NCBI GenBank assembly: GCA_016869375.1
Contig: VGEH01000030.1
Coordinates: 1 to 36,298 of the forward strand
Source: Alphaproteobacteria bacterium
Lineage (GTDB): Bacteria; Pseudomonadota; Alphaproteobacteria; SHVZ01
Length of the DNA: 36,298 nt
Direction of reading: 5' to 3'
Shown here: positions 18,152 through 26,616 of the stretch, one piece after another
Position numbering within the stretch: position 1 is the first letter of the stretch
Layout of the letters: every line of letters starts with the position of its first letter
Translations under genes and position numbers: made by a program
The notes under the pieces: generated by a model
The model's database searches: none
The model's input: the letters and a program-made list of their open reading frames with translations, nothing else
Told to the model about the DNA's origin: nothing

Positions 18152-19036
18152 ATGGCGAAGATCGGCATCAACCCGCTCACCTGGACCAATGACGACATGC
18201 CGGAGCTGGGGTCGGCGACGCCGCTCGAGACCTGCCTGACCGAGGCGAAACAGGCTGGCTATGATGGCATGGAGCTCGGCAACAAGTTTCCGCGCGATCC
18301 GGCGGTCCTGAAGCCGATCCTCGCCAAGCACGGCCTCGGACTCGCGTCCGGCTGGTACTCGGCCAGGCTGCTGGAGCGCACGCCGAAGGAAGAGATCGAG
18401 GCGGTGCAGGCGCACCTGAAGCTGCTCAAGGCCTTCAACGCGCCGGCCATGGTCTTCGCCGAGGTCACCGGCTGCGTCCATGGCGACCGCAACCGCCCGG
18501 TGACGCAGCGTCCGACGCTTTCGGGCGATCAGTGGAAGACGCTGACCACGCGCATGACCGAGATCGGCAAGTATCTCGCCGGCGAAGGCTGTCCGATCGC
18601 CTATCACCATCACATGGGCACGGTGATCGAGACCGAGGCCGAGATCGACCGCCTCGTGGCCGAGACCGGCAAGGAGGTCGGCCTCCTGCTCGATACCGGG
18701 CACCTGACCTATGCCGGCGGCGATCCCATCGCCGTGGCTAGGCGCCACGCCGCTCGCATCAATCATGTTCACTGCAAGGACATCCGCCCGAAGGTGCTCG
18801 CGCAGTCGAAGGCGAACGACTCCAGCTTCCTCGATTCCGTGCTCGCCGGCGTCTTCACCGTGCCCGGCGACGGCTCGATCGACTACCCGGCGGTGCTGAA
18901 GGAGCTGAAGCCGGCGAACTACTCAGGCTGGTTCGTGGTCGAGGCCGAGCAAGATCCCGCCAAGGCGCACCCGCTGACTTACGCCAAGAAGGGCCACGAC
19001 TATCTCCGCCCGCTGACGAAGGCGCTCGGCTTCTAA
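18152..19036 (+). CDS. iolE: myo-Inosose-2 dehydratase
   Basis: A 294-residue TIM-barrel enzyme of the xylose-isomerase-like superfamily that dehydrates 2-keto-myo-inositol to trihydroxycyclohexane-1,2-dione, the IolD substrate. The opening K-I-G-I-N-P-L-T-W-T-N-D-D-M is the IolE signature. Metal-binding residues appear in AYHHHMGTVIE, LLLDTGHLTYAG, NHVHCKDIR and VVEAEQDP. It is 8 nt downstream of iolD. Its end overlaps the convergent amidase by 4 nt. iolG, iolB, iolC and iolR are not in the window. Confidence 0.94.
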   Translation: MAKIGINPLTWTNDDMPELGSATPLETCLTEAKQAGYDGMELGNKFPRDPAVLKPILAKHGLGLASGWYSARLLERTPKEEIEAVQAHLKLLKAFNAPAMVFAEVTGCVHGDRNRPVTQRPTLSGDQWKTLTTRMTEIGKYLAGEGCPIAYHHHMGTVIETEAEIDRLVAETGKEVGLLLDTGHLTYAGGDPIAVARRHAARINHVHCKDIRPKVLAQSKANDSSFLDSVLAGVFTVPGDGSIDYPAVLKELKPANYSGWFVVEAEQDPAKAHPLTYAKKGHDYLRPLTKALGF

Positions 19037-20424
19037 CGCACCATCTTGAACGGCCGCGCCGCCTCGAAGGCGGCGGATGCCCGGAGGATCAGGTCCTCGC
19101 GGAACATCGGACCGACGATGTGAAGGCCGATGGGCAGGCCGTCGACGAATCCGGCCGGGCAGCTCGCCGCCGGCTGGCGCGTCATGTTGAAAGGCCAGGT
19201 GAAGGGCGACCAGTGGAGCCAGGTCGGAAACTTCTCCTTGTCCGGCGTGACCAGGCCGGCATCGAAGGCGGTGATCGGCATGGTCGGCGTCACCAGCAGG
19301 TCGTATTTGTTGTGGAAGGCCTTCATCGTCCGTGACATGTCGAGGCGGACATCCTGCGCGTCGAGGAAGTCGACGGCCGGGATCGAGAGGCCCGACACTG
19401 CGCATTCGAGCAGCGCCGGTTCCATGAGCTTGATCTGCTCGGGTGTCATCTTGGGAAGGCGCTTGGCATTCGAGGTGCGCCAGATGATGTCGATGGCCCA
19501 GGCCGGATCGGGGAAGCCGGGATCGGCGGCCTCGACGATCGCGCCGGCGTCGCTCAGCACCTTTACCGCCTTGGCGATCTCGTCGGCGATGCGCGGATCG
19601 ACGACCTTGATGTATCCAAGATTCGGGCTGAAGGCGATCTTGAGGCCCTTCACGCCCTTCTTCAGTTCAGCGACGTAGTCGATGTCCTGCGGCGGGATGG
19701 CGAAGGGATCGCGCTCGTCCGGCTCGGCGATGACGTTCAGCATCGCCGCCGTGCAGGCGACCGTGCGGCCCAGAGGCCCATGCACGGACATGTCGCCGAT
19801 ACCGGCGGCCGTCGGCGTCGAGACGCGGCCCCAGCTCGGCTTGATGCCGAAGGCGCCGGAGAAGGCACAGGGCATGCGGATCGAGCCGCCGCCATCGCCG
19901 CCGGTCGCGATCGGCCCGATGCCGGTCGAGACCGAGACCGCCGCACCGCCGGAGGAGCCGCCCGCGCCTTTGCCCTCGTTCCACGGGTTGCGCGTGATGC
20001 CCGAGAGCGGGCTGTCGGTCATGCCCTTCCAGCCGAACTCCGGCGTCGTCGTCTTGCCGAAGAAGACACCGCCGGCGGCGCGCAGCCGCGCGGTCATCGG
20101 CCCGTCATAATCGACTGGCTTGTCGGAGGCGGTCATGCTGCCGAAGCGGAAGGGCCAGCCGATGACCGCGTTGGTGTCCTTGATCGGGATCGGCACGCCG
20201 TCGAGCGGCCCCTTGGGCGCGCCTTTCTGCCAGCGCGCCTCGGACTCCTTCGCCATGCGGCGGCCGTGCTCCTTGTCGATCCAGCAGAAGGGATTGAGCC
20301 TCGGCTGCACCTCGTCGAGCCGCTTCATCGAGGCCTCCAGCGCCTCTACCGGCGACAGCGACTTGGCGCGGAAAGCCGCGACCATCTCGGCGACGGTCAT
20401 CTTGGTCGAGTCGGCGGCAGCCAT
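19033..20424 (-). CDS. Amidase-signature family hydrolase
   Basis: A 463-residue amidase with a complete Ser-cisSer-Lys triad: Lys82 (PIPIKDTNAV), Ser157 (GGSSGGAA) and nucleophile Ser181 (GGDGGGSIRMP). The spacings 75 and 24 equal those of fatty-acid amide hydrolase (Lys142, Ser217, Ser241). It hydrolyses an amide in the cytoplasm; the substrate is unknown. It is unlikely to be GatA, because no gatB or gatC is next to it and the GGDGGG variant differs from the usual G-S-D-T-G-G. It starts 14 nt after the class V PLP-enzyme gene and appears to be the last gene of a four-gene minus-strand cluster. Confidence 0.88.
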   Translation of the reverse strand: MAAADSTKMTVAEMVAAFRAKSLSPVEALEASMKRLDEVQPRLNPFCWIDKEHGRRMAKESEARWQKGAPKGPLDGVPIPIKDTNAVIGWPFRFGSMTASDKPVDYDGPMTARLRAAGGVFFGKTTTPEFGWKGMTDSPLSGITRNPWNEGKGAGGSSGGAAVSVSTGIGPIATGGDGGGSIRMPCAFSGAFGIKPSWGRVSTPTAAGIGDMSVHGPLGRTVACTAAMLNVIAEPDERDPFAIPPQDIDYVAELKKGVKGLKIAFSPNLGYIKVVDPRIADEIAKAVKVLSDAGAIVEAADPGFPDPAWAIDIIWRTSNAKRLPKMTPEQIKLMEPALLECAVSGLSIPAVDFLDAQDVRLDMSRTMKAFHNKYDLLVTPTMPITAFDAGLVTPDKEKFPTWLHWSPFTWPFNMTRQPAASCPAGFVDGLPIGLHIVGPMFREDLILRASAAFEAARPFKMVR

Positions 20425-20438
20425 GATGTTCCCTCTCG

Positions 20439-21653
20439 TCAGACCGGCAGAATCTCTTTCAGCGCTTCGATCAGGCGATCGACCTCGGCGTCGTCATTGT
20501 AATGGGCGAAGCTGATGCGGATCACGCCCTCCAGCCCCAGCGCTTCGACGCAGCGCTTGGCGTAGAAATCGCCGTGGCCGACGGCGATACGCCTGGCGAA
20601 GAGCGCCTTCGCCACCTCGGTCGAGGTCTTGCCGGCGACGGTGAAGCAGATGATCGGGGCGCGGGCGCCATCCTCGCCGATCAGCCGCACGCTCTTTCGG
20701 CTCTTGAGGAAGTCGACGATGCGCTTGCCGAGCTTCGCCTCATGCGCCTCGATCAGCTTGAAGACGCGCGCATAGCGGGCGCGCGCCGAGTTCTCGCCCG
20801 AACCGAAGTGATGGCGATAGAGCAGGTCGAGATAGTCGCCGGTGCCGCCGAGGCCGGCGACCAGCTCGTAGGTGAGGCCGCCGGGGTTGAGCGTCGCCGG
20901 CGCGCTCTTGATGAAATAGTGGTTCTGCGTCTTCGCCTTCGCCGCGAGCTCGGGCTTCACCCAGAGGATGCCGATATGCGTGCCGAAGATCTTGTAGGCC
21001 GAGCAGGCATAGGCATCCACGCCGAGCGCGCGCACGTTGATCAGATGATGCGGCGCATAGCCCACGCCGTCGGCGACGGTCAGCGCGCCGACCTTCTTCG
21101 CCCGTGCGGCGATCGCCGCCATGTCGTTGACGCTGCCGACGACGTTCGAGCAATGGGTGACGCAGACGAGCTTCGTCTTCGGCGAGAGCAACCGGTCGAG
21201 ATCGGCGAGGCGAAGCTCGCCGGTCGTCTTGTCGATCTGCCATTCTCTTAAGACGAGGCCGAACTCGTCGAGCTGCCGCCAGGCGCCGACATTGGCCTCG
21301 TGGTCCTGGTTGGTGACGATGATCTCGTCGCCGGGCTGGAACAGATGCCGGAGCGCCTGGGCGAGGACGTAGAAGTTCAGCGTGGTCGAGGGGCCGAGGA
21401 CGATCTCCTCCGGCTCGACGCCGAGGAGATCGGCGGCAAGCCGCTTGCCGTCGGCCATGCGCCGGCGCGAGACCAGCGACGGCTCGGAATCGTAGGAGGG
21501 CTGGGCGAAGCTTTTCTCGACGAAGTCGAGGAGGCGTTTCTTCACCGCCTCGGGCACGAGGCTGCCGCCGGCATTCTCGAAGAACGCCATGCCGTCAGCG
21601 AGCTGGGGAAACTGACGGCGCACGAAAGCGACGTCGAGAGCGGGAGAGGTCAT
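20439..21653 (-). CDS. Class V aminotransferase-fold PLP enzyme, cysteine-desulfurase-like but without the catalytic Cys loop
   Basis: A 404-residue fold-type I PLP enzyme. Lys221 in YACSAYKIFGTHIG is the Schiff-base lysine, Asp195 (VADGVGYAPH) binds the pyridine nitrogen, and His118 (TNQDHEAN) should stack on the ring. It resembles the group named cysteine desulfurase-like protein (VC1184 type). The C-terminal loop that carries the SufS/CsdA nucleophile (R-x-G-H-H-C) reads AVGHGDFYAKRC here, with no Cys at that place. Sulfur transfer is therefore doubtful; a lyase, epimerase or transaminase on another amino compound is more likely. It is 14 nt before the amidase, in the same direction. Confidence 0.82.
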   Translation of the reverse strand: MTSPALDVAFVRRQFPQLADGMAFFENAGGSLVPEAVKKRLLDFVEKSFAQPSYDSEPSLVSRRRMADGKRLAADLLGVEPEEIVLGPSTTLNFYVLAQALRHLFQPGDEIIVTNQDHEANVGAWRQLDEFGLVLREWQIDKTTGELRLADLDRLLSPKTKLVCVTHCSNVVGSVNDMAAIAARAKKVGALTVADGVGYAPHHLINVRALGVDAYACSAYKIFGTHIGILWVKPELAAKAKTQNHYFIKSAPATLNPGGLTYELVAGLGGTGDYLDLLYRHHFGSGENSARARYARVFKLIEAHEAKLGKRIVDFLKSRKSVRLIGEDGARAPIICFTVAGKTSTEVAKALFARRIAVGHGDFYAKRCVEALGLEGVIRISFAHYNDDAEVDRLIEALKEILPV

Positions 21654-21712
21654 GCGGCGCCGGCTTCCTCGGGGCAGGACGGAGCGCCCTTACGCCGTCC
21701 CGCCGCGCGCCG

Positions 21713-22303
21713 TCAGTACGGATGCTTAGCGTGGAAGGCTTGGACGCCCTTCTCGTACAGGCGATACACCATCGGCTCGAAGTGCTCCAGCGGCAGGTAG
21801 TCGTACTTGCCGAAGCAGTTCATGTCGTAGTGCTCGCAGAACCGCATCGCCGCCTCGAAGTACGGGTGCCCGCGGAACTTCTCGCAGGCGGTCTTGTCGA
21901 ACTTCGAATGGTCGCGGAAGGAGAGCTGGAAGACCTGGTGGTTCTGCACCACCCAATGCAGCTCGTCCGAGACGTAGTAGCGGAGCGCGTCGCCGGCGAG
22001 CTTGTCGTGGTTGTAGGGGTTGATGTCCTGGCAGAGGTCGTGCAGCAGCGCCGCGACGATGTATTCCTCGGTCTCGCCGTTGCGCAGCGCGCGGGTCGCG
22101 CACTGGAGAGAGTGCTCGTAGTTGTTGATCTGCCAGCCATGGTTCGGCACGTCCTTCTGCGAGCGCAGCAGGTCGATCACCGGGCGGCCAGCATTCTTCT
22201 GGATCGCCTCGCGGCCAAGCTTGGTGACGTAGTCCCAATCCTCCGCCGTGGCTTCGCGGAAGGTGGTGGCCTTGACCGTGCGGTTACCGATGATCGTGTC
22301 CAT
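21713..22303 (-). CDS. HD-domain protein, putative mixed-valent diiron oxygenase (PhnZ/MIOX/TmpB-like)
   Basis: A 196-residue HD-fold protein. Candidate ligands are His64 (NNYEHSLQ), His88-Asp89 (ALLHDL), His99 (NPYNHD), His122 (VVQNHQVF) and Asp160 (CEHYD). The order H-HD-H-H-D, with spacings 24 and 23 for the first and last His pairs, resembles the six-ligand set of PhnZ and myo-inositol oxygenase rather than a simple phosphohydrolase. The substrate is unknown. Family homology starts at the ATG at 22303; the in-frame extension upstream is Arg/Ser/Pro-rich and looks non-coding. Neighbours are an MmyB-like regulator upstream and a PLP enzyme and amidase downstream. A phosphohydrolase of ordinary HD type remains possible. 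Confidence 0.65.
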   Translation of the reverse strand: MDTIIGNRTVKATTFREATAEDWDYVTKLGREAIQKNAGRPVIDLLRSQKDVPNHGWQINNYEHSLQCATRALRNGETEEYIVAALLHDLCQDINPYNHDKLAGDALRYYVSDELHWVVQNHQVFQLSFRDHSKFDKTACEKFRGHPYFEAAMRFCEHYDMNCFGKYDYLPLEHFEPMVYRLYEKGVQAFHAKHPY

Positions 22304-22364
22304 GGACCCTGAAGCTCCCCGGGAAGATTTCTTATAGGAAAGTAGCGGGTCCGCGCTGGCTTGG

Positions 22365-23183
22365 CTAGGCGGCGGCGTCCTCCACGGGATGGAAGCTTTC
22401 GATCCGGAGCTCCTGGAGCGTGATGTCCTCGGCGGTGCCGAGCGTGGCGATGGTCGAGAGCAGCCGCTGGGTTCCGGCGGACGTGCGGATCTCGACCGGC
22501 ACCACAAGGCCGACCTGGGCGCCGTCGAGCTCGCGCGGGTCCGGCCCGGGAACCCCGGGATAGGCGCTCACCTCGGCGAGCAGCGCACGGCGGCCGGCAT
22601 CGCCGTCGCGCAGCACCTCTCGCCGCGCGCGGGCGAGCACGGCACGCGTCGTCTCCTCCCAGTTCGCCAGCAGGTTACGTGCACCTTCCGGGCGGCAGAG
22701 CATGCGGAGGATGTTCGGTCTCGGCTTCTCGACCAGCGCCAGCGCCGGGAGCTGTGCGTGCCCTGCCGGCAGCAGGGCATTGACCATGCCGGCATAGGCG
22801 GTGTTCGCCATGACGATGTCCCAGCCGACATCGAAGGCGACGGCTGGATAAGGCTCGTGGCGGCGAAGGATCATGCGGACCGCGGAGATGATCTCGGCCA
22901 TCTCGGGCGCGTCGAGCGCGGTCTCGCGATAGACCGGGGCGAAACCGGCGGCCAGCAGCAGGTTGTTGCGATCCCGCAACGGCACCGCGAGCACGCCGCA
23001 GAGCCGGAGCACCATGTCGCGGCTGGGCCGGGTGCGACCGGTCTCGATGAAGCTCAGGTGCCGGGCGGAGATGCCGCTTTCGAGCGCGAGGTCGAGCTGG
23101 CTCAGGCGCCGGCCCTTGCGCCAGCGCTGGATCAGGCCGCCGATGGCCGGGGCCTGGGAGATGGAGGGAGAGGTTCCTGTCAT
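22365..23183 (-). CDS. XRE-family transcriptional regulator with MmyB-like ligand-binding domain
   Basis: A 272-residue regulator. The N-terminal helix-turn-helix (about 12-70) shows LIQRWRKGRRLSQLDLALES then ISARHLSFIETGRTRPSR, the usual XRE/MmyB pattern. The rest is a PAS-like MmyB/MltR ligand-binding domain (AFDVGWDIVMANTAY, MLCRPEGARNLLANWEE). Such proteins often act on neighbouring oxidoreductase genes and may bind a lipid or small organic ligand. I chose the ATG at 23183; the ATG at 23219 would add 12 residues, and neither has a strong Shine-Dalgarno. It heads the minus-strand cluster with the HD protein, PLP enzyme and amidase, so it probably regulates them. Confidence 0.85.
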   Translation of the reverse strand: MTGTSPSISQAPAIGGLIQRWRKGRRLSQLDLALESGISARHLSFIETGRTRPSRDMVLRLCGVLAVPLRDRNNLLLAAGFAPVYRETALDAPEMAEIISAVRMILRRHEPYPAVAFDVGWDIVMANTAYAGMVNALLPAGHAQLPALALVEKPRPNILRMLCRPEGARNLLANWEETTRAVLARARREVLRDGDAGRRALLAEVSAYPGVPGPDPRELDGAQVGLVVPVEIRTSAGTQRLLSTIATLGTAEDITLQELRIESFHPVEDAAA

Positions 23184-23275
23184 GCGCCATTGGTAGTCGC
23201 TGGCGCGCAGCGATGCCATTACCTGGCGGGTAAGCGCGGCACCGCGCCTCGTTGCCGGGGGGCGGCGGGCGGGGT

Positions 23276-23632
23276 ATGACGACGCCCGCCATGACCCTCG
23301 ACGAACCGAGCTTCGCGCGCCTCGCCGGCGAGACGCTGAAATACCTCCTCGCGACGATCGAGGATGCGCTCGCCGATCATCTCGATATCGACCTCGAGGG
23401 CGGCATCCTGACGATCCGGCTCGAGGCCGGCGGCATCTATGTAATCAACAAGCAGGCGCCCAACCGCCAGATCTGGCTCGCCTCGCCCGTTTCCGGCGCC
23501 TGGCACTTCGATTTTCGCGAGGGTCCGGGCAAGGCCGGCCGCTGGGTCGCGACCAAAGGTGGGGCCAAGCTCTCCGAGCTTCTCTCTCGCGAGCTCTCGG
23601 CCGCGACCGAGACAGCCTTCAGCCTCGACTAA
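23276..23632 (+). CDS. cyaY: Iron-sulfur cluster assembly frataxin-like protein CyaY
   Basis: A 118-residue frataxin-family protein that binds iron and tunes IscS/Isu-type cluster assembly. The first helix is acidic (F-x-x-L-A-G-E-T-L-K-Y-L, then E-D-A-L), followed by the beta-sheet signature ADHLDIDLEGGILTIRLEAG, then YVINKQAPNRQIWLASPVSG and WHFDF. The ATG at 23276 is preferred; ATG 23291 and the more upstream start at 23252 are alternatives. It is divergent from the XRE regulator and followed closely by an ABC exporter gene. Confidence 0.92.
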   Translation: MTTPAMTLDEPSFARLAGETLKYLLATIEDALADHLDIDLEGGILTIRLEAGGIYVINKQAPNRQIWLASPVSGAWHFDFREGPGKAGRWVATKGGAKLSELLSRELSAATETAFSLD

Positions 23633-23638
23633 CACCGC

Positions 23639-25429
23639 GTGGCCGCGAACACCGATCGCCCACCGAGCCGGAACCTGGGCGCGCTTCGCCCGCTCTGGCC
23701 GTTCCTCAGGCCCTATCGTCTCCGGCTGCTCGGCGCCGCCGTCTTTCTTCTGATCGCCGCGGGAACCGTGCTCGGCCTCGGCTGGGCGCTCCGCCACTTG
23801 ATCGATGACGGGCTTGCCGGCGGCAATGCGGCGCTGCTCGACCGCACCGTGATCGCGCTGCTCGGCGTCGTCGTGCTCGCCGCCTTTGCCACCTTCGGGC
23901 GGTTCTATCTCGTCACATGGATCGGCGAGCGGATCGTCGCCGATCTGCGTCGGGCCGTTTACGCGCGCGTGCTCGAGCTCAGCCCCGGCTTCTACGAGGT
24001 AACGCGGACGGCGGAGATCATAACGCGCATCACCACCGACACGACGCTGGTGCAGACCGTGGTCGGATCCTCGGCCTCGGTCACGCTGCGCAACCTGCTG
24101 ATCGTCGTCGGCGCCACGGTGATGATGGCGATCACTTCGATCAAGCTCATGCTGATGGCGCTCGCCATCATCCCGCTGGTCCTGGTGCCGATCCTCGCTT
24201 TCGGCCGCCATGTGCGGCGCTTGAGCCGCGAAAGCCAGGATCGCATTGCCGATGTCGGCGCCTATGTCGACGAGAGCCTCGGCGCGATCCGAACGGTGCA
24301 GGCCTTCACGCATGAGAGCATCGACCGGCCGCGCTTCGCCCAGCGCGTCGAGGATGCCTTCGTCATCGCCATCAAGCGGACGGCGGTCAGGGCGATCCTG
24401 ACCGCGATCGTGATCCTGCTGGTGTTCGGTGCCGTCGCCTTCGTGCTCTGGGTCGGCGGCCACGATATGCTGGCGGGCAAGATCTCGCCCGGCGCGCTCT
24501 CCTCCTTCATCTTCTACGCGATCCTCGCTGCTTCCTCGGCCGGCGCGATCAGCGAAGTGATCGGCGACCTGCAGCGCGCCGCCGGCGCCATGGAGCGGAT
24601 CATCGAGCTGCTCAAGACCGAACCCGCGGTGACCGCGCCCGCGAACCCGGTGTCGCTGCCCGTGCCGCCGCAGGGCCGCGTCGCCTTCGAGAACGTGCGC
24701 TTCCACTACCCCTCGCGGCCCGACCGCGCCGCGCTCGAGAACCTGTCCTTCGAGGTGAAGCCGGGCGAGCGCGTGGCGCTGGTCGGCCCTTCCGGCGCCG
24801 GCAAGACCACCGTCTTCCAGCTCCTGCTCCGCTACTACGATCCGGATGGCGGCATCGTCCGCCTCGACGGCGTCGCTCTGACCGAGGCCGATCCGCAGGA
24901 GGTTCGCCGGCGCATCGGCCTCGTGCCGCAGGAGCCGGTGATCTTCTCGGCCGATGCCTGGGAGAACATCCGCTATGGGCGCCCCGAGGCGAGCGACGAG
25001 GAGGTGCGTGCCGCCGCCGTTGCCGCGCATGCCGCGGAGTTCCTCGACCGCCTGCCCGACGGCTTCAAGACCTTCCTTGGCGAGAAGGGTGTGCGTCTCT
25101 CCGGCGGCCAGCGTCAACGCCTCGCCATCGCCCGCGCCATCCTGCGCGACGCGCCGGTGCTGCTGCTCGACGAGGCGACCAGCGCGCTCGATGCCGAGAG
25201 CGAGCGCGCCGTGCAGGATGCACTCGACAAGCTGATGGCCGGCCGTACTACGCTGGTGATCGCGCATCGCCTCGCCACCGTGCAGAAGGCGAGCCGCATC
25301 ATCGTCATCGACCAGGGCCGTGCCGTCGCCACCGGCACGCATGACGAGCTGGTACGCCAAGGTGGCCTCTACGCCCGGCTCGCGGCGCTCCAATTCGACC
25401 GCCCGAGATGGGATGCGGCGGCCGGTTAG
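23639..25429 (+). CDS. ABC exporter, fused membrane and ATPase domains (MsbA-like)
   Basis: A 596-residue half-transporter that should work as a homodimer in the inner membrane. The first 320 or so residues contain six hydrophobic segments; the first is LRLLGAAVFLLIAAGTVLGL. The ATPase domain has Walker A GPSGAGKTT, Q-loop VPQEPVIFS, signature [14 protein letters not shown], Walker B VLLLDEATSALD and H-loop IAHR. It belongs to the MsbA-related exporters common in proteobacteria; the substrate (lipid, peptide or drug) cannot be told. The GTG start is 6 nt after the cyaY stop. Its stop overlaps the convergent YbdK-like gene by 4 nt. Confidence 0.93.
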   Translation: MAANTDRPPSRNLGALRPLWPFLRPYRLRLLGAAVFLLIAAGTVLGLGWALRHLIDDGLAGGNAALLDRTVIALLGVVVLAAFATFGRFYLVTWIGERIVADLRRAVYARVLELSPGFYEVTRTAEIITRITTDTTLVQTVVGSSASVTLRNLLIVVGATVMMAITSIKLMLMALAIIPLVLVPILAFGRHVRRLSRESQDRIADVGAYVDESLGAIRTVQAFTHESIDRPRFAQRVEDAFVIAIKRTAVRAILTAIVILLVFGAVAFVLWVGGHDMLAGKISPGALSSFIFYAILAASSAGAISEVIGDLQRAAGAMERIIELLKTEPAVTAPANPVSLPVPPQGRVAFENVRFHYPSRPDRAALENLSFEVKPGERVALVGPSGAGKTTVFQLLLRYYDPDGGIVRLDGVALTEADPQEVRRRIGLVPQEPVIFSADAWENIRYGRPEASDEEVRAAAVAAHAAEFLDRLPDGFKTFLGEKGVRLSGGQRQRLAIARAILRDAPVLLLDEATSALDAESERAVQDALDKLMAGRTTLVIAHRLATVQKASRIIVIDQGRAVATGTHDELVRQGGLYARLAALQFDRPRWDAAAG

Positions 25430-26559
25430 AACCCTGCGACCGTCTCCGCGGCGAGCCACTCGACCACGCGCTTCAGCGCGTCCGGCGGCGCGGAGCCGGC
25501 GGCGAGGGCGTCCTTGTAGACCTTGCGCTGGCGGTCGGCGGACGTGCCGCGCTCGAGGATGCTGCGCGCATGCGCGACCTCGGCCTCGCAGCCGAAGAAG
25601 GACGCATCGGGGGCGGTGAGCTCGAGGATCTCTTCCAGCAGGTCGCGATAGGGAACGATGATGCCCTTGCCGAAATCGACCAGGCCCTCGTCGATGCCGT
25701 AGCGCTGGGCGCGCCAGCGGTTCTCGTTGATCAGCATATGCGGATAGAGGCGCCAGCGCTGGTTCGAGTGGCGCAGGCGCCAGAGCATGCGCAGCAGGCA
25801 GCGATAGAGCGCGGCGATCGCGATGCCGTCATCCAGGCTGGTGCAGACATCGGTGATGCGCATCTCCAGCGTCGGGAAGCGTGCCGACGGCCGCAGATCC
25901 CACCAGAATTTCGAGGCGTCCTCGATCAGGCCGGCGGAAACCAGGATCTGCATATGCCGCTGATACTCGCCCCAGCTGGCGAAGCCCTGGGGCAGGCCGG
26001 TGCGCGGCAGCTCGTTGAACACGCTGATGCGGTACGACTTCAGGCCCGTGTCGTCGCCGCGCCAGAAGGGCGAGGAGGTGGAGAGCGCCAGCAGGTGGGG
26101 TAGGAAGTACGCCATCTGGTTCATCAGATCGATGCGCAGATGCTCGTCCTCGATGCCGACATGCACATGCATGCCGCAGATCACCAGGCGGCGGGCGACG
26201 CCCTGGAGGTCGCGGGCGAGCTGGACGTAGCGCTCGCGGTCGGTGTGCTTGAGGTTGCCCCAGTCGGCGAAGGGATGGGTCGAGGCAGCGATCGGCGCGA
26301 GGTCGTGGTCGCCGGCCAGCTCGGCCACCGTCCGGCGGAGCTCGACCAGCTCGCGCCTTGCTTCGGCGAGGCTGGTGCATTTCCGAGTCGCGACCTCGAT
26401 CTGAGATTTGAGGAACTCGGGCATCGCGCGCTCGCCGAGTCGCGCCTGTGCTGCCTGCAGCATGGCCGGCGGCGGCTCGGCGGCCAGGGCTCCGCTGGCG
26501 CGCTCGACCAGGTGGTATTCCTCTTCGATTCCTAAGGTGAAGCTCGGTTCTACGGGCAT
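25426..26559 (-). CDS. YbdK-type carboxylate-amine ligase (GCS2 family)
   Basis: A 377-residue ATP-dependent ligase of the glutamate-cysteine ligase type 2 family, with weak gamma-glutamylcysteine synthetase activity in E. coli YbdK. Hallmarks are FTLGIEEEYHLV (metal-binding Glu cluster, residues 7-18), SQIEVATRKC, CGMHVHVGIED, TLEMRITDVCTS and LINENRWRAQRYG. The true physiological amine and acid are unknown. It is convergent with the ABC exporter (4-nt overlap) and divergent from the sensor kinase. Confidence 0.9.
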   Translation of the reverse strand: MPVEPSFTLGIEEEYHLVERASGALAAEPPPAMLQAAQARLGERAMPEFLKSQIEVATRKCTSLAEARRELVELRRTVAELAGDHDLAPIAASTHPFADWGNLKHTDRERYVQLARDLQGVARRLVICGMHVHVGIEDEHLRIDLMNQMAYFLPHLLALSTSSPFWRGDDTGLKSYRISVFNELPRTGLPQGFASWGEYQRHMQILVSAGLIEDASKFWWDLRPSARFPTLEMRITDVCTSLDDGIAIAALYRCLLRMLWRLRHSNQRWRLYPHMLINENRWRAQRYGIDEGLVDFGKGIIVPYRDLLEEILELTAPDASFFGCEAEVAHARSILERGTSADRQRKVYKDALAAGSAPPDALKRVVEWLAAETVAGF

Positions 26560-26616
26560 GGCGGCGACGCTAACAGAAGCCCGCCGCTAGCTGCCACCGC
26601 TCCTCCGCCGAGGCCA

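Noticed and set aside
19033-20424. Amidase as GatA of the Glu-tRNA(Gln) amidotransferase
   Set aside because: There is no gatB or gatC nearby, and its surroundings and signature variant point to a stand-alone amidase.
23219-25459. Long open frame of 746 codons on the minus strand
   Set aside because: It is the antisense of cyaY and the ABC exporter, with the same biased composition and no recognisable motif.
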